A stretch of DNA of 64,000 nucleotides, taken from assembly GCA_003439945.1 (NCBI GenBank), contig QVRM01002806.1:2014501-2078500 (forward strand), read 5' to 3'. A model generated the notes under the pieces. It did no database searches. It saw only the letters and a list, made by a program, of their open reading frames with translations, and was not told the DNA's origin. The position numbers and the translations under genes are program-made. This document shows, in pieces, positions 22,619-34,150 of this stretch (its first letter is position 1; every line of letters begins with the position of its first letter). This DNA is from Dermanyssus gallinae (taxonomy: Eukaryota; Arthropoda; Arachnida; Mesostigmata; Dermanyssidae).

Positions 22619-25542
22619 ATGCTCATAATGCCAGACAATACCTTACCATCGCAAGATCCCGCAGTTCCTTCGTCCTCTTCAGCTAGCCATAAATCCGATT
22701 GCCCAATATGTCGAAAGACATTTACTTCAAGGGGCTTACGGAGACACATAAATTCTATGCATCCAGAATCAAACGCCTATAGGCAGCCTGCTACAGAAGA
22801 CACGCATGTACAACTTTCATACATGACATCTCATATTCAGTTTGTTTTTAAAAATGTAAGGATGATACGTATAATACCCAAAACAGCAAGAAGGATTGTG
22901 CTAGAATGCCTTGTGAAGGTCGTAAACGATGTAGTAACCTACAATCATGCTTCAGCATGGTTATCTTTACTATCGTTTGGCCCTGTTATACTTCGCCTTC
23001 CTAACGTCAAGAATGAGTCGTGTTCGCTGGCAGACATTATACGCTCAAACCCTAGAGACTTTGAGAACGGTCTCAGACTCGACGGATTGGCCGGTCGAGT
23101 CGGCCACCAGAAACACAGAAAAATTGGCACTTCTGAAGAAGACCTAAAAAGAAGAGTGGTTGCAAAGTTAACCGATGGTGACGTGTCGGGCGCTGCAAGA
23201 CTCATAAGCTAATGCGACACGTTCGGTGTCGAGTCCGACCACGTAGAGGCTCTACGTGACAAGCATCCCTGCGCACCAACGGACTTGAGGTGGATAGATC
23301 CTCCTGCCAAAGCGTCCCCCGCGGAAAGCTTTCACGTATCAAGAGAAGATATTTACCGCGCAGTAGAAAGCTTTCCTAGAAGCTCCGCTGCGGGTCTTGA
23401 CTTCATTCGACCAAGGCTTCTGCAAGATTTACTTTCTTGAGCAATGGGTAAACGAGCGGAGGCTTTGGCCGATGCACTTGCCTCATTGAAATTTTACTAC
23501 GAGGAGAGCCGCCAAGAGATCTCATACCAATCATATTTGGAGCGAGGTTATTTGCTCTGAAAAAGAAGGACGGCACAACCCGCCCTATTGCATGCTCATC
23601 TACACTCCGCAGGATAGCAGCAAAGATCGCCTGCTGGAAAAATTCGTCGCCAATTGAGGAAGCAATAGGTGACCACCAGCTTGGCTTTGCTGCTAGAAGT
23701 GGAACAGAAGTGGCGATCCATGCCGCACGAGCCTATCTTGAATCTAAGTCAGAAGACATAGTCATGGTCAAACTAGATTTTTAGATAGATTAGAGTTCAA
23801 ACTAGAATGCTTTTAACAGCGTTCGACGTGACCATCTTTTAAAAGCTGTTGTATCCCATGCGCCTGATTTATACCACTACTTTGTGCAGGCATACAGAAA
23901 TCCAACTCAACTGCTGTTGATGGACCACGTCATACTCTCACAGTCGGGCCTGCAGCAGGGCGACCCATTAAAGCCTCCACTGTTTTGCCTCGCCATCAAG
24001 GAGCTAATAGACTCTCTCGAGTCCCCATTTAATGTATGGTACTTAGATGATGGCGTGTTAGCCGGTGACCCTGTAACAGTGGCCCGCGATATTCAGAAAA
24101 TACTGGATTTTGCAACAAAAAGCGGGTTATGCCTCAACCCACAAAAATGCGAACTCTTTGTGTCGGGATCATCAATATCCGACTCTTCGATCAGACTGAT
24201 AACCGACCTTCTTCCAGAATGTATCAGGATAAATAAGGCCAACCTTACCTTATTAGGCGTGCCACTTCTTGACGACGGGAAGGAAGAACAGTTATTTGGC
24301 TGGGTGGATAAGTTAAAATCCTCCTCAAGCCGCTTGGGTCTTTTGGGTGCACACAGGGGATTGTTCTTACTAAGGTCTTGCTTCTCGACAGCACGGGTAA
24401 ACCACCTGCTTCGTGGGATTGACCTAACGCAAGATTTAAATATTCTAGAACAATTGAACACCCACACGTTGAACTCCCTGACTTCCTTACTTAACCTAAG
24501 TTTACCAGAGACAGCCCGCAGACAAGCCCTTCTGCCAGTGGCAAAAGGAGGCCTAGGCATTCCAGACGCTGTCTTGGTCGCAGGTCCCGCGGTAGTCGCT
24601 TCAATGTCTAGTACCTGGCATAGGGCGTCAAAGATACTAGACTTCCCAGCCGTCGAGCGGTTACGTTCTCTACTAGAAGATTCAAAGGAGTGTTTCTTGG
24701 TACGCACTGGAGCACCCCCTCCAGAAGAACCTACTTCCCAGGCAAGCTGGACCGCGCCGTTGGAGGATATACAACTCGCCAATCTTTTTAATTCAACAGA
24801 AGACGAGGTGGAAAAAGCACGGCTCCGAGCAGTTTCATCTAGTGGCGCTGGTGCATGGCTTAATGCCCTACCGAGAGCTCCCGTTGGAACTCTCTTAGAT
24901 GACTTTGCCGTCAGGATCTGCGTTGGCCTCCGCCTTGGAGTCCCTCTAGTCGAGGAACATGTGTGCAGCTGTGGCGAAAAGGTCTCACCTCTTGGTCACC
25001 ATGGCTTATCTTGCATCCGCAGTTTAGGCCGTAGGACGAGACATGCTGCGTTAAATGATACCCTAGCCCGTGCTCTAAGGTCTTCCGGCTACCCTTGTGT
25101 TCTCGAACCCGCAGGCTTGTACACAGACGACTCTCGTCGACCTGATGGGATGACCCTAACAGCTTTTGAAGGTGGGAAGACACTTGTCTGGGACGCTACC
25201 GTGACTGACTCTTTAGCACCTTCAATGGTCAGTCACGGCGCTACCCAGGCTGGTTATGCTGTTTCGCATGCGGAAAGAAATAAGTGTCGGAAGTATGCAC
25301 ATATTGGGGACTCTATGGACTTTCGACCTTTTGCCTTTGAGACCTTAGGGGGCCCAGGTAAAATTACTGAGGGAGTTATTACTAAGATATGCAAGTGTCT
25401 CAGATTGGCTACGGGGGACCCACGCGCTGGTGATTTTTTTCGGCAAAGGCTATCATTGGATATACAACGTGGAAACGCCACGGCGGTGCTTGGCACTTTG
25501 TCCAGTTGGTCTACACCAGGCCTGGACCCAGGGCTGATGTAG
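22619..25542 (+). pseudogene. RLE-LINE ORF2: zinc finger, RT, endonuclease (copy A)
   Basis: Starts at the first in-frame ATG (22619). A C2H2 finger follows (CPICRKTFTSRGLRRHINSMH region, 22699-22761), then a linker ending DGDVSGAARLIS and a stop at 23210-23212. Another stop sits at about 23438, frameshifts occur at 23500-23800, and a short duplication (CAAACTAGA at 23769 and 23798) lies in the motif with catalytic Asp. From 23884 to 25542 the frame is intact for 552 codons. It contains GLQQGDPLKPPLFCLAIKEL, the catalytic YLDDG at residues 53-57, a thumb, a CCHC motif (CSCGEKVSPLGHHGLSC, about residue 360), and the endonuclease motifs RRPDG (about 417) and VWDATV (about 434). The C-terminal RQRLSLDIQRGNA is shared with all relatives. 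Confidence 0.9.
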
Positions 25543-25629
25543 TTTGTCGTCACGTTCGCTAGGGGACAATTGTTAACACCGTTACGAGTTAAATAAAGTA
25601 TTTGAATATATAGATTTTGGCTTATACCT

Positions 25630-25693
25630 TTATATATATATATATATAGATACATATGTATAATATATATATATATATATATATATATCTATA

Positions 25694-25733
<40 letters not shown>

Positions 25734-25743
25734 TCTATTTATA

Positions 25744-25791
<48 letters not shown>

Positions 25792-25865
25792 GTATATATA
25801 CATATGTATGTATATATATTTATATATATATATATATGTATATATAAATATGTATGTATATATAG
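25630..25865. repeat. (TA)n array shared by two RLE-LINE 3' ends
   Basis: About 235 bases of TA with TATG and TATT variants. The 3' end of copy A (plus) abuts it from the left and the 3' end of copy C (minus) from the right, so two LINEs sit tail-to-tail on one array. Confidence 0.95.
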
Positions 25866-26099
25866 ATAGGACCGATATAGCCCGCCGGCAAATTTATTTG
25901 TCCATGTTGTCTGTTATCACAATGTGTCACATAACGCACTGAAAACTAACGACTCAAAGCTCTAGGTCCAAAATGGGGCTGGTCCACCTGGCCAAAGTTC
26001 CTCTCACCGACGCAGCGTTCCCCCTCTGAACGTCTAACGACAAGCGCTGCAGTAAGTACTCCCCCGCTCTTTTGTCTCCTGTAGCAACCACCAATCTTC
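25866..26099 (-). mobile_element. RLE-LINE copy C, 3' terminal piece
   Basis: Minus strand: VVATGDKRAGEYLLQRLSL and VQRGNAASVRGTLARW lead to a stop near 25957, then about 90 bases of 3' UTR containing AATAAA and ending in the (TA)n array. This is exactly the C-terminus missing from the copy C fragment that stops at 31598. It is separated from that fragment by the nested CR1-like element. GAAG occurs at both junctions (26096-26099 and 31598-31601), and removing the insert restores frame VGRRLVVATGD. Confidence 0.92.
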
Positions 26100-26360
26100 A
26101 ATCAATCAATCAGGTTTATTGACGTACCCAACAAGTTGGCAATCTGTCACCTTTCATTCAAAATATACATAATATACGAGTCTTTGTACCGATCAAAAGT
26201 GTGTACGCGATAAAGCAATAACATTGAGTATAAGTAGCACAACAGAAGTATGCACAAATCAGAAGTGTAAAGCAACAAAATTGAGTATAAGTAACACAAT
26301 ACAAGTTTAAAACTTTAGAACAACCTAATACAAGTTTAATACCTATATAGTAAAATAAGT

Positions 26361-29300
26361 TTAAAACAATTCACTTGGAGTCACTGTTTCTTCGTTCTTC
26401 AGCAGTAAGAGAAGATGTCGTTTAAAAACAGCGGCCCGGCTTGTATTTCGAAGCGCCAACGGCAGCTCGTTCCAGACCGTGGGCAGCATGTAGGCCAGTG
26501 AGTGCTGAAGTAGAGTGAGTCTAAACCCTGGCACTCTGAGTTGGTTCCTGTAGCGCTGCGAACGTACTGGGGTAAGGACAAAGTCAAAAACACAATCTGA
26601 AGGGATTCCATTGTTTTGCACCTTATAGGCTAGCACGGCTAACTTTAAACGTGTCAGCTGATCAAGCTTGAGAAGCCCGAGCCTGGTGTACCATGGAGTC
26701 ACACTCGCGCGACGAGGAAGACCTATTATGGCTCTAACCGCGTCATTCTGAACGACCCTTAGCTTGTCTAGGGTCGTGGAATACGTAGCGCCCCACAGAG
26801 TAATTCCGTAAGTTAGAATTGGTTCCATAAGCGCTTTGTAGACACGTACCAGAAGATCCCGCGAAGCCTTGGCTCTCCTCAAACGCACGAGTGAGGCCAC
26901 CACGGCGTAGCAGACCCTGACACTTGATCTCACTTGACTGTCCCATTTCATATGCTCGTGTAGCACAATGCCAAGACATTTTGCCTCTGAGCTGAGAGGG
27001 ATAGCAGAGCCGCCTATTTGGAGGGAGATATTACCAGTTTTGAACTTCTGTCTCGATGACCGTTGTGGGGTGTGGTAAAGAACGAGTGTCGTCTTCGTCG
27101 GGTTAACGACAAGACCAAATCTTTGAAATAAAGACATGGCCTTCTCAATACCGGTTTCAACGTGCTGAAGATTAAACCTATTATTGGACAATTGGGAGGT
27201 GAGACACGGAACAAAAGAGTGGTGTCGTCTGCATAAACGATTGGGCGGCAATCTACGTACCTCTCGATGCCCCGCAGAACGAAATTCATGTAGGTGATGA
27301 AGATAAAAGGTCTAAGAACCGACCCCTGGGGCGTACCAGTGGATACAGTTCCCGTCGCAGACCTTAGAGCTCCCACCGCCACAAATTGCCTCCGTCCACT
27401 AAGATACGATTTAAACCAAGATGTTACTGCTGGTGCGCAGCCTAGTTGCCGGAGCATCTTAAGAAACATAGAGTGGTCGAGGCAGTCGAACGCTTTGGCT
27501 ACGTCAAGAAATGCACCAAGGCACATTTTTCCATTTTCCGCAGCTTTAATGATCTCCCACCATATATGTCCCAATGCCAGCTCAGTTGATCGTGCCTCCC
27601 TAAAACCGAATTGATTTTTAGAGAAGAACTTTAAGTCATTTAAATGGCTTTCCAGCTGTTGTTTAGCAAGCTTTTCAAATACTTTTCTTTCTTTCTTCTT
27701 ACTTATAAACACTTTTCTTTCTTTCTTCTTATTTTACTTTCAAATACGAAAGGCACTAAGGATATCGGGCGATAGTTACCAGGTTGGTCCCTCCCGCCTT
27801 TACCCTTATACAGCGGAGTTACCGAAGATGTCTTGAGGCGTTCCGGAAACACGCCCGTTTTAATGGAAACATTGAATACGGCAGCTAGAGGGGCCGCTAA
27901 GCTGTCAATGCATTTAGAGTGAAATTTACCCGGCACGTTTCCATCGCTATCGAGTGAGTCTGCCTTTACGTCTTTAGCAGCGATTCGCAGTTCCTGAGCT
28001 GTAATAGCACTAAAGGAAAATGCGTTGGGCTCGGAGCTCCATAGGTTTGAGATGAAACTTTCAATCGGCTCTTGAGGAGGGAGCAAGGATGTAGTTTTTT
28101 TACCGATAGATGAGAAGAAATCATTCAGTGCGTCCACTATCTCCTGGACCTCCTCGAGTTCCTTCTCTTCGACTAGTAGTCGACTCGGCACCGCTCCAGA
28201 CTTTTTGCTACGGCCGCAGATTTCATTAAGGAAACTCCAGAGCTTGGCAGGGCGGTTACGTACAGCGGCAAACTGTTGTTCGTAGTAGGTATCCCTAGCC
28301 ACTTTCAGTTCTACCTTGTACAACACCTGCAATCTCTGAAACGCCTCTTTGTCAACTACGGACCGTGTGCTAACCCACTGGCGGCGAGCGCGATCGACAG
28401 CATGTCTCAAATTAACCAAATTATTAGTGAACCAAGGCGAGCGGTTTACCTTTTTCGAAGCCCTTCGCTGTCGCAACGGGAAGCAATCGCTATACAGGAG
28501 CCGGAGCTTACCATTGTATGACTCGAAGGCCTCGTTGGGATCAGTTGAGTCGAGAACAGAAGACCAATCCACCCTGGTGACACCGTCTTGAAACCTTCGT
28601 TGGCTGTTTTCATCGAATCTCCTATAGAGACTCGCAGCGATCGAACTTGGTTTCATCGTCAACGACGCTAAAGATGTCTTGTTACCCGTCAGTGTGATCC
28701 CTACTGGGTAATGGTCGGAAAAGACTGTGTCAACGACAAACGGAAGGATACGGACATATCGCTCACAATTGGCAATAGCGACATGGTCTATGCACGAACC
28801 AAGTGACACTGCATCAGATCTAAGATTAGGACGAGTGATGATATTTATGGCCTGTTCAATGCCCTTGCTAGCAAGTCCAGAGCAGTATTCAGCACTCACA
28901 GATTCGTTACTCAAAATATCGATGTTTGTGTCACCCAGAAGTACACAGGGCAGATCCCCAGTCGTTGTCACAAGGTCGTCTAAGATATCCATCAGAGTGC
29001 CGGCTGACCGGACCTCATTGGAGTACACCCCGACGACATAGCCATAAAAACCAGGGCGGCGAATTTTCAGCCTAATAGCCTGCACACTCCCGTCATCACT
29101 CGATCGTGTTGTCGATTCCACCAGATCAAGTGCAGAGTGCGCATAGATTGAGAGACCGCCTCCATTTCCTCCAGGTCGGCACACAGACACACTAGTGTAG
29201 CCTCGTATGTTAAACAAGGCGGCGTCAGGGTCATCAAACCAGGTCTCACTCACCACCACGACATCCCAGTCCACACGTGAGCTATCCATAAGAAGCGTGA

Positions 29301-29562
29301 GATCTTCGAACCTCGTCCCAGGTCGGAGGTCCCGTGCATTTACATGCAATCCTGCAAAGCTGGTGTATCCATCAGATAGGTCCTTCAGAGAAACCAGCCT
29401 ACAGAAACGAGGAGCCACCTGTAGGTCAATATCTTCGAAGGGACTAGTCATGGATGGCGGGGGGATGCCCAACACCAACCGGACCTTCTGGCGGCGGTCC
29501 TTGAGCACCATCCCGCCCACGTCCTCGGAAGTCGCTAAAGAAAGGACGCGCCCTTCAGCCAT
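26361..29562 (-). pseudogene. CR1-like LINE ORF2: endonuclease and reverse transcriptase
   Basis: Starts at ATG 29560-29562, overlapping the ORF1 stop (TGA at 29555-29557). The endonuclease domain shows VVVSETWFDD, LLGDTNIDI, CIDHVAI and FSDHYPVG, the catalytic residues of the EEP superfamily. It nicks target DNA to prime reverse transcription. RT follows: NYRPISLV, NQFGFREARSTEL, FLDVAKAFDCLDH, GTPQGSVLRP and YADDTTLLF, then a C-terminal CLGIVLHEHMKWD and ITLWGATYSTTLDKL domain ending at 26361. A 65 bp insertion (27683-27747) flanked by a 10 bp direct repeat (TTTCAAATAC) and a frameshift near 27200 break the frame. The first 1860 bases are open. Confidence 0.93.
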
Positions 29563-30656
29563 GTTTTAACCAATATTCGTGAGATAGCAGTCGGCCAAGA
29601 TCAGCAACTGGAACCTGGACTTTAAATGAATAGATGGTCTGTTCCTTCCCATGTCCACCAAGTTGCCAACATCGGACGACCGCAAAACCCAACGATTTAA
29701 TGAACCGTTGGAGATTCATTGGTGTATAGCCAGGGTTACAGCCTCCAAGATACATGGAAGCCGTACCCGGGGCATCCTCCCTATATCTCTTCCTCGATGA
29801 AACATGGATGAAGCCATCCAGACCACCGCCGTCAGATCCATCTGGACAGGGGTCCCCATCCGCCAAACCGGAGTCAACCCGCTCTTTCTCTTTATCTGCG
29901 AGCTCGGTAATGTTGCTCTCGCAGCCAGCAGCATCCACGTTGTTGTTTGACATAATGCTGGCTGCTGTCCTCTCCTTCGGCTGTTCCTTGGGTGCGTCCT
30001 GCGGTTGCGTGTTTTTATTTTGCTTCTTTTTCTTTCTCCTCCTCGCCTTGCTTCGGTCCTTAGGGGACCCGGCCTCTTTGTCCTCCTTGGCAGTATCGAC
30101 ACTGCCGGCGCCAGACAGAGAGTCACCTTCTTCGTTTGTTTTCAGGGTGGTTCCGTCGCAGGATAAGCCGAGGTGCTGCATAAGAAAGGCAATTTGTCGT
30201 TCAGTACGGTTGATGGCCAGGGTGTTGTTGGCGACGGCCAGCCTAATCGTTTGTAAGGCGTCTGCTTTTGCGTATTGCATTTTGTCCCCGTCGGCTGCCT
30301 TCCATTTTTCACAGTGGACGCACGTGAAGTTTCGGTTGGTTTCGTCCGGTCTCGCGGGCGCTACCATTGCCCGGCAAACTTTACAGCGGTCTGGCCTAAT
30401 GAGGTAGGCAGTAATGTCCGCCTCCGCATCCAGCGACCGCCCCCCCCATTCTGCTTCCTATGGCACCACCAGGAGTATCTTCTTCATCCAAGATGCTTTC
30501 ATCTATACCCTGTGTGAACTCATAAAATGACCTCCTTGGTGTAAGCCGCATCTTGGTATCAGTTCCATTTCTGGTGATGGTGAGCGGAGTGGTAAACCCC
30601 ACTCTCCTTCGAACTCTTCCGTTCAAATCTCTGCATCCGTTGACCGGCGTTTGCAT
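29555..30656 (-). pseudogene. CR1-like LINE ORF1 with Cys finger, one frameshift
   Basis: RNA-binding ORF1 protein of about 365 residues. The first about 72 codons (30656-30440) lie in one frame and the rest in another. The switch falls exactly in a run of eight C at 30440-30447, which suggests slippage in the DNA or a sequencing error. Downstream are a Cys-rich motif C-x2-C ... C-x2-C (DRCKVCRAM, FTCVHCEKW) resembling half a PHD-like finger of CR1 ORF1, a helical segment, a basic Lys/Arg-rich stretch near 30030, and a C-terminal domain with GGCNPGYTPMNLQRFIKSLG. It ends 8 bases inside ORF2, a coupling arrangement common in LINEs. Confidence 0.82.
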
Positions 30657-31597
30657 CCCGGCGCTGCACTACGGCGTTTCTCGTCCTTAGTGCCACTTTC
30701 TCCGTACTCTCTCTCTCTTTCTCCCTCAGCTTCAGCAGCCGGAGAGGTACAGTAGCAGCAGCACACTGACCACTGTTGCTGCTTTTCTCTTACTACCGCT
30801 ATGATGTCACTAGCCGTCTCTCCGCCGTGCCGCTCCTCCGTTGCCACTGCAGCAGCGACAACGACAACAGCGACAACGGCGAGAAGAAAGGAGAGGCAGT
30901 AGCTATGTAATACAGTAGCGGGGAAGACCGTTGGGCGCTTTCTCAATGTATGGCGTTTGCACTGGTTCGCCCGTTACCTGCACGCATATTCACGCTCACA
31001 TACACATGAGAGCACATACATATAATTACATATGCACACACACCTGCACGTGCACGCACCGTGCCAATGCACTGTGATGGTTGCTGTAGAGTTCGGCACC
31101 CAGATGTTGTTTGGACAGCGTTGTGCCGGTGAACAATTGCAGAGCCGGCTCCTTTCCGCCCCAAAGAGTGGGGGGCACAACTTCATTTGGCAAATTGTTT
31201 TATATAAAATTAGGACAAATGCCGAATCTTGTGCTGAAGCTCTCCACGACTAATTCGTGCACTTTGGATATGCATATACCGCTGCACTCAGCAGGTGCAG
31301 GCGGCGCGAAGATGTTAAACACCACAAGTAGCGGTTGTTTTCCTGCAGTGTTGCCTCCAGTAGATCGAACGCACAAAGGTAAGTCAAGTCAAGTCAAATA
31401 AACCGTTAAACCACTGAATCTTGCGTAGACACTGTACAAGGGATAACTGGAGCGACGCACTAGGTACTGTCCGTTGTGCTGACACTTCTCCAGAAAGATT
31501 AAGTTGCCGGAAATGGGTTAACTTGACTATTTTGTCAGATCAACCTGCTGTTGCGACCGTACATCGCGGGAGCCACGGTCAGTTTTTGCCTTTTTAC
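30657..31597 (-). promoter_or_regulatory. Presumed 5' UTR and promoter region of the CR1-like LINE
   Basis: Lies between the 5' insertion junction and ORF1, so it should carry the element's internal promoter. It is GC-rich near ORF1 with CGACAA-type triplets and CT runs. Further out it has CA/TG-rich sequence (30970-31060) and a pentanucleotide repeat (AAGTC, 31380-31397). No TATA box is evident, as usual for LINE internal promoters. I cannot exclude another small insertion within it. Confidence 0.55.
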
Positions 31598-33994
31598 CTT
31601 CTCCCGACGTCTCTGAGTAATTTTTTGGTAAGAAACCCTGGTCCCCCCAACGTCTCAAAAGCTAGAGGTGAGAACAAGTGGGGATACTCCAGGCTTGAGT
31701 ACTTCCTGCACTTGGCTGTTTCTGCTAAGGCAACCGCATGCTCAGGGCGGGCTGCGCCAGTACCGACCATTGAAGGGGCTAAAGAGTCGGTAACAGTCGC
31801 GTCCCACACCAGCATCTGGCCCCGATCGAATGGGGTCAGAGTCATTCCGTCAGGCCTTTTTCCGTCATCTCTGACTAAGCCGGGGGGCTCCAGCACACAT
31901 GGGTAGCCTGCCAACCGTAATCCTCTGCAGAATGTCTCGTTCAGGGCCGAGTGGCGTGCGATCCTGCCTGAACTCTGTGCGCAAGAAAGACCGTGGTGGC
32001 CTAGGGAGTCGACTTCGTCACCACAACCACAGCGATGGGGGGAAACCAGTTGTGCTCCCACTCTCAAACCGACTAATATTCGTGTAGACTCATCGTCTAA
32101 AAGGGTACCCAGTTGAGGACTCGGGAGGGCGTGTAGCCATACGCTTGCACCCGGCGAGGAGACGGCTTGTAACCTCGTTTTGTCCGCGTCGGAAGTTGCT
32201 CGGCTCCACAGATCGCTCCATCGATGGTCGTGTGTCAAATCTGACCACGCAGACTGAAGAGAAGGGGTCTCCGGGAGAGCCCCGCAGAATGCGATGGCTT
32301 CACCTTGGGTCTTTTCCAACGTAGATCGGAAATGCACCACAGCCTGGGGGTCTAGAATGGCCTCGATGTCGCTGATCGCTGAATGCAGAGAGGCAATATG
32401 CGCCGCAACTGAAAGGGAAACTGCCTCGGGGAGTCCCAACCCGCCTCTTGCGACCGGTAGTGATGCTTGGGTTAAGGGGTCGCCCCGTAGCCGCAGGTTA
32501 AGTAGAAATTCCAACGCGTCGCCTTGCTTCACATTTAGTTCTTCCAAGTGAGATAAAAAGGCTATACAGTTGACACCTCTGAACAGGTAGTTCAGATTCG
32601 AAGCGGAGAAACACGAACGTAGAAGGCACAATCCCCTATGAGCGCCAAGCTGAGGGAGGCGGTTGAGACCGACCTGGAGTTTTTCTCTCCATCGCTCGAT
32701 CGTCGAGGTGAGGTTGTCGGAGGATAAAGGCACCCCAAGAAGGTCTAGGTCGTCGCCAACTACACGGCACTCCGGAAGTAAATCCAGGATGACAGGGGTG
32801 TCATTTGCATATTCCATTCCTTTTATATGGACCTCACACTTGGTCGGATTCAGTTCTAGGCCGCTGCATGTAGCGAAGCTTAGTATTTTCTTTATGTCCT
32901 TACATACTGTACTGGCGCTACCTCCTATAATACCATCGTCCAAATACCACAGGTTAAGTGGACTTTCGAGAGAGTTGACCAGATCTTTCACGGGAAGGCA
33001 GAACAAAGGGGGAGCGAGGGGATCTCCCTGCTGGACACCCACTGCCGAGGTAAGCAATGCCGAGGGTAAGATCAGGTGTGATGAATCACCGTAGGCCAGT
33101 TTGACTTGATGGTAGATGGCGGGAGCTTCTTCTGCAACTGTTTTTAGCAAGTGATCTCTCTTCACGGTATTGAACGCGTTTTTAAAATCCAGTTTGACTA
33201 GTACGGAGGACTCCTGCCGACAGTCGATGAATGCCCTGGTAGCGTGGACCATTATTTCTGCACCCCGCTTGGTAGAGAAACCCCACTGGTGACGCCCTAT
33301 AACCCGGCAGATGACATCTCTGGAGTCCCTCACTGCCAGTTTCGCCGCGACCCTGCGTATCACGGATGAACAGGCGATGGGTCTATATGAGCCGTAACGA
33401 TGCTATAGCAGCTGGCTCGTCAACCATAACGTCATCCGATAGAAGGAGGCGGGCTGCCCCTGTTGCGTCCCCGTCGGATAGTTTGGCCAGCACGGCTCGC
33501 GCGTTTGGACAAATCCGCTCAACACTAAAGCCTGACTCGTCTGTACCAGACGAGGAACCCAAGTGAGTCAGCCGGACTTCACGTTGAAATTCCACCAGGT
33601 TCTTTCTGATGATAACTGTCAGGGAGCGTGTATCCCTGCGGCCTACAGGTAACCTCAACACGACTGGGGCGAACGAGAACAGCCCAAGCCAGGCAGCGTC
33701 GTCGTTGTCCAGGGCTGCTCTTGAGTACACCTCCGATAAGGCGTCAGCCACCGATTTCCTTACTGCTTTCGGTAGGATTCGTACCAGCTTCCCACTTTTC
33801 ATGAAGGATTGAATGAGCTCCGTGAGGTCTGGGTTGGACTCGTCACGGATATGTGTGGTGTCCGCGCCCCCATGTTTGACGGTGACGTGTCTACGGAGAC
33901 CTCGCCTGGTAAAGGTCTGGCGACAAAGATTACAAGTAACCCTGTTGGTCCCCTGTAAATTTGGTACTGTTGCAGAGCCGCGCTCGGGTATCAC
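31598..33994 (-). pseudogene. RLE-LINE ORF2 (copy C), internally deleted
   Basis: N-terminal C2H2 finger CNLCRQTFTRRGLRRHVTVKH (33950-33880), a linker, then an abrupt junction near 33385. The conserved linker (AAIASLR) there jumps to RPIACSSVIRRVAAK, removing about 310 bases present in copy A and shifting the frame. From 33363 the frame is open to the CR1 insertion: GRHQWGFSTKRG, VKLDFKNAFNTVKRDH, GVQQGDPLAPPLFCLPVKDL, catalytic YLDDG (about 32940), thumb, CGCGDEVDSLGHHGLSC, KRPDGMTLTPFDRG and VWDATVTDSLAPSMVG. The catalytic residues visible are intact. The deletion and the nested insertion make it a pseudogene. Confidence 0.92.
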
Positions 33995-34150
33995 GCTTGG
34001 GCCGGGGCGCTCTGGGGGACCCGGCTCTTTGCTCGTGTAGACTCTGCCGCCGTTGTGTGATCATTGTGATCATTCATCATTGTGTTTGTTTAAGGCTGTT
34101 GGCAACCGACAACAACGCCAGTAAAAGTTGTAACGCGTTTGTTATTGATT

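Larger units (their letters stand above)
21532..25629 (+). mobile_element. RLE-type non-LTR retrotransposon, copy A
   Basis: About 4.1 kb two-ORF LINE with gag-like ORF1 (to 22563) and ORF2 (from about 22619 to 25542), followed by an 87-base 3' UTR that includes AATAAA. It lies between (TA)n arrays on both sides. The endonuclease is of the restriction-like kind used by R2, R4/Dong, NeSL and CRE elements, which nick a target and prime reverse transcription there. It is the only long copy retaining the N-terminal RT region, but stops and a small duplication in ORF2 inactivate it. The missing ATG of ORF1 suggests a slight 5' truncation. Confidence 0.9.
26100..31597 (-). mobile_element. Complete CR1-like LINE nested in RLE-LINE copy C
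   Basis: A 5498 bp LINE with definable ends. The 5' junction is at 31597 and the 3' end at 26100, finishing in AATAAACCTGATTGATTGAT-type tail (GATT repeats). It is flanked by the 4 bp duplication GAAG. Order on the minus strand: 5' UTR of about 940 bases, ORF1 with a PHD-like Cys finger, ORF2 with AP-type endonuclease and RT, and a 260-base 3' UTR. The short-unit tail, ORF order and RT style fit the CR1/L2 group. It is younger than copy C, which it interrupts. ORF1 has one frameshift, and ORF2 has a 65 bp insertion plus a frameshift, so it is now dead. Confidence 0.9.

Noticed and set aside
24093..24782. 229-codon minus-strand frame
   Set aside because: Antisense of the RT and thumb region of copy A; no motif of its own.
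29754..30407. 217-codon plus-strand frame
   Set aside because: Antisense of CR1-like ORF1; the Lys-rich stretch of ORF1 becomes a Leu/Phe run here, mimicking a membrane segment.
31380..31397. 3' tail of RLE-LINE copy C (AAGTC repeat)
   Set aside because: The true 3' end of copy C was found at 25866-26095; the AAGTC repeat lies inside the 5' UTR of the nested CR1-like LINE.
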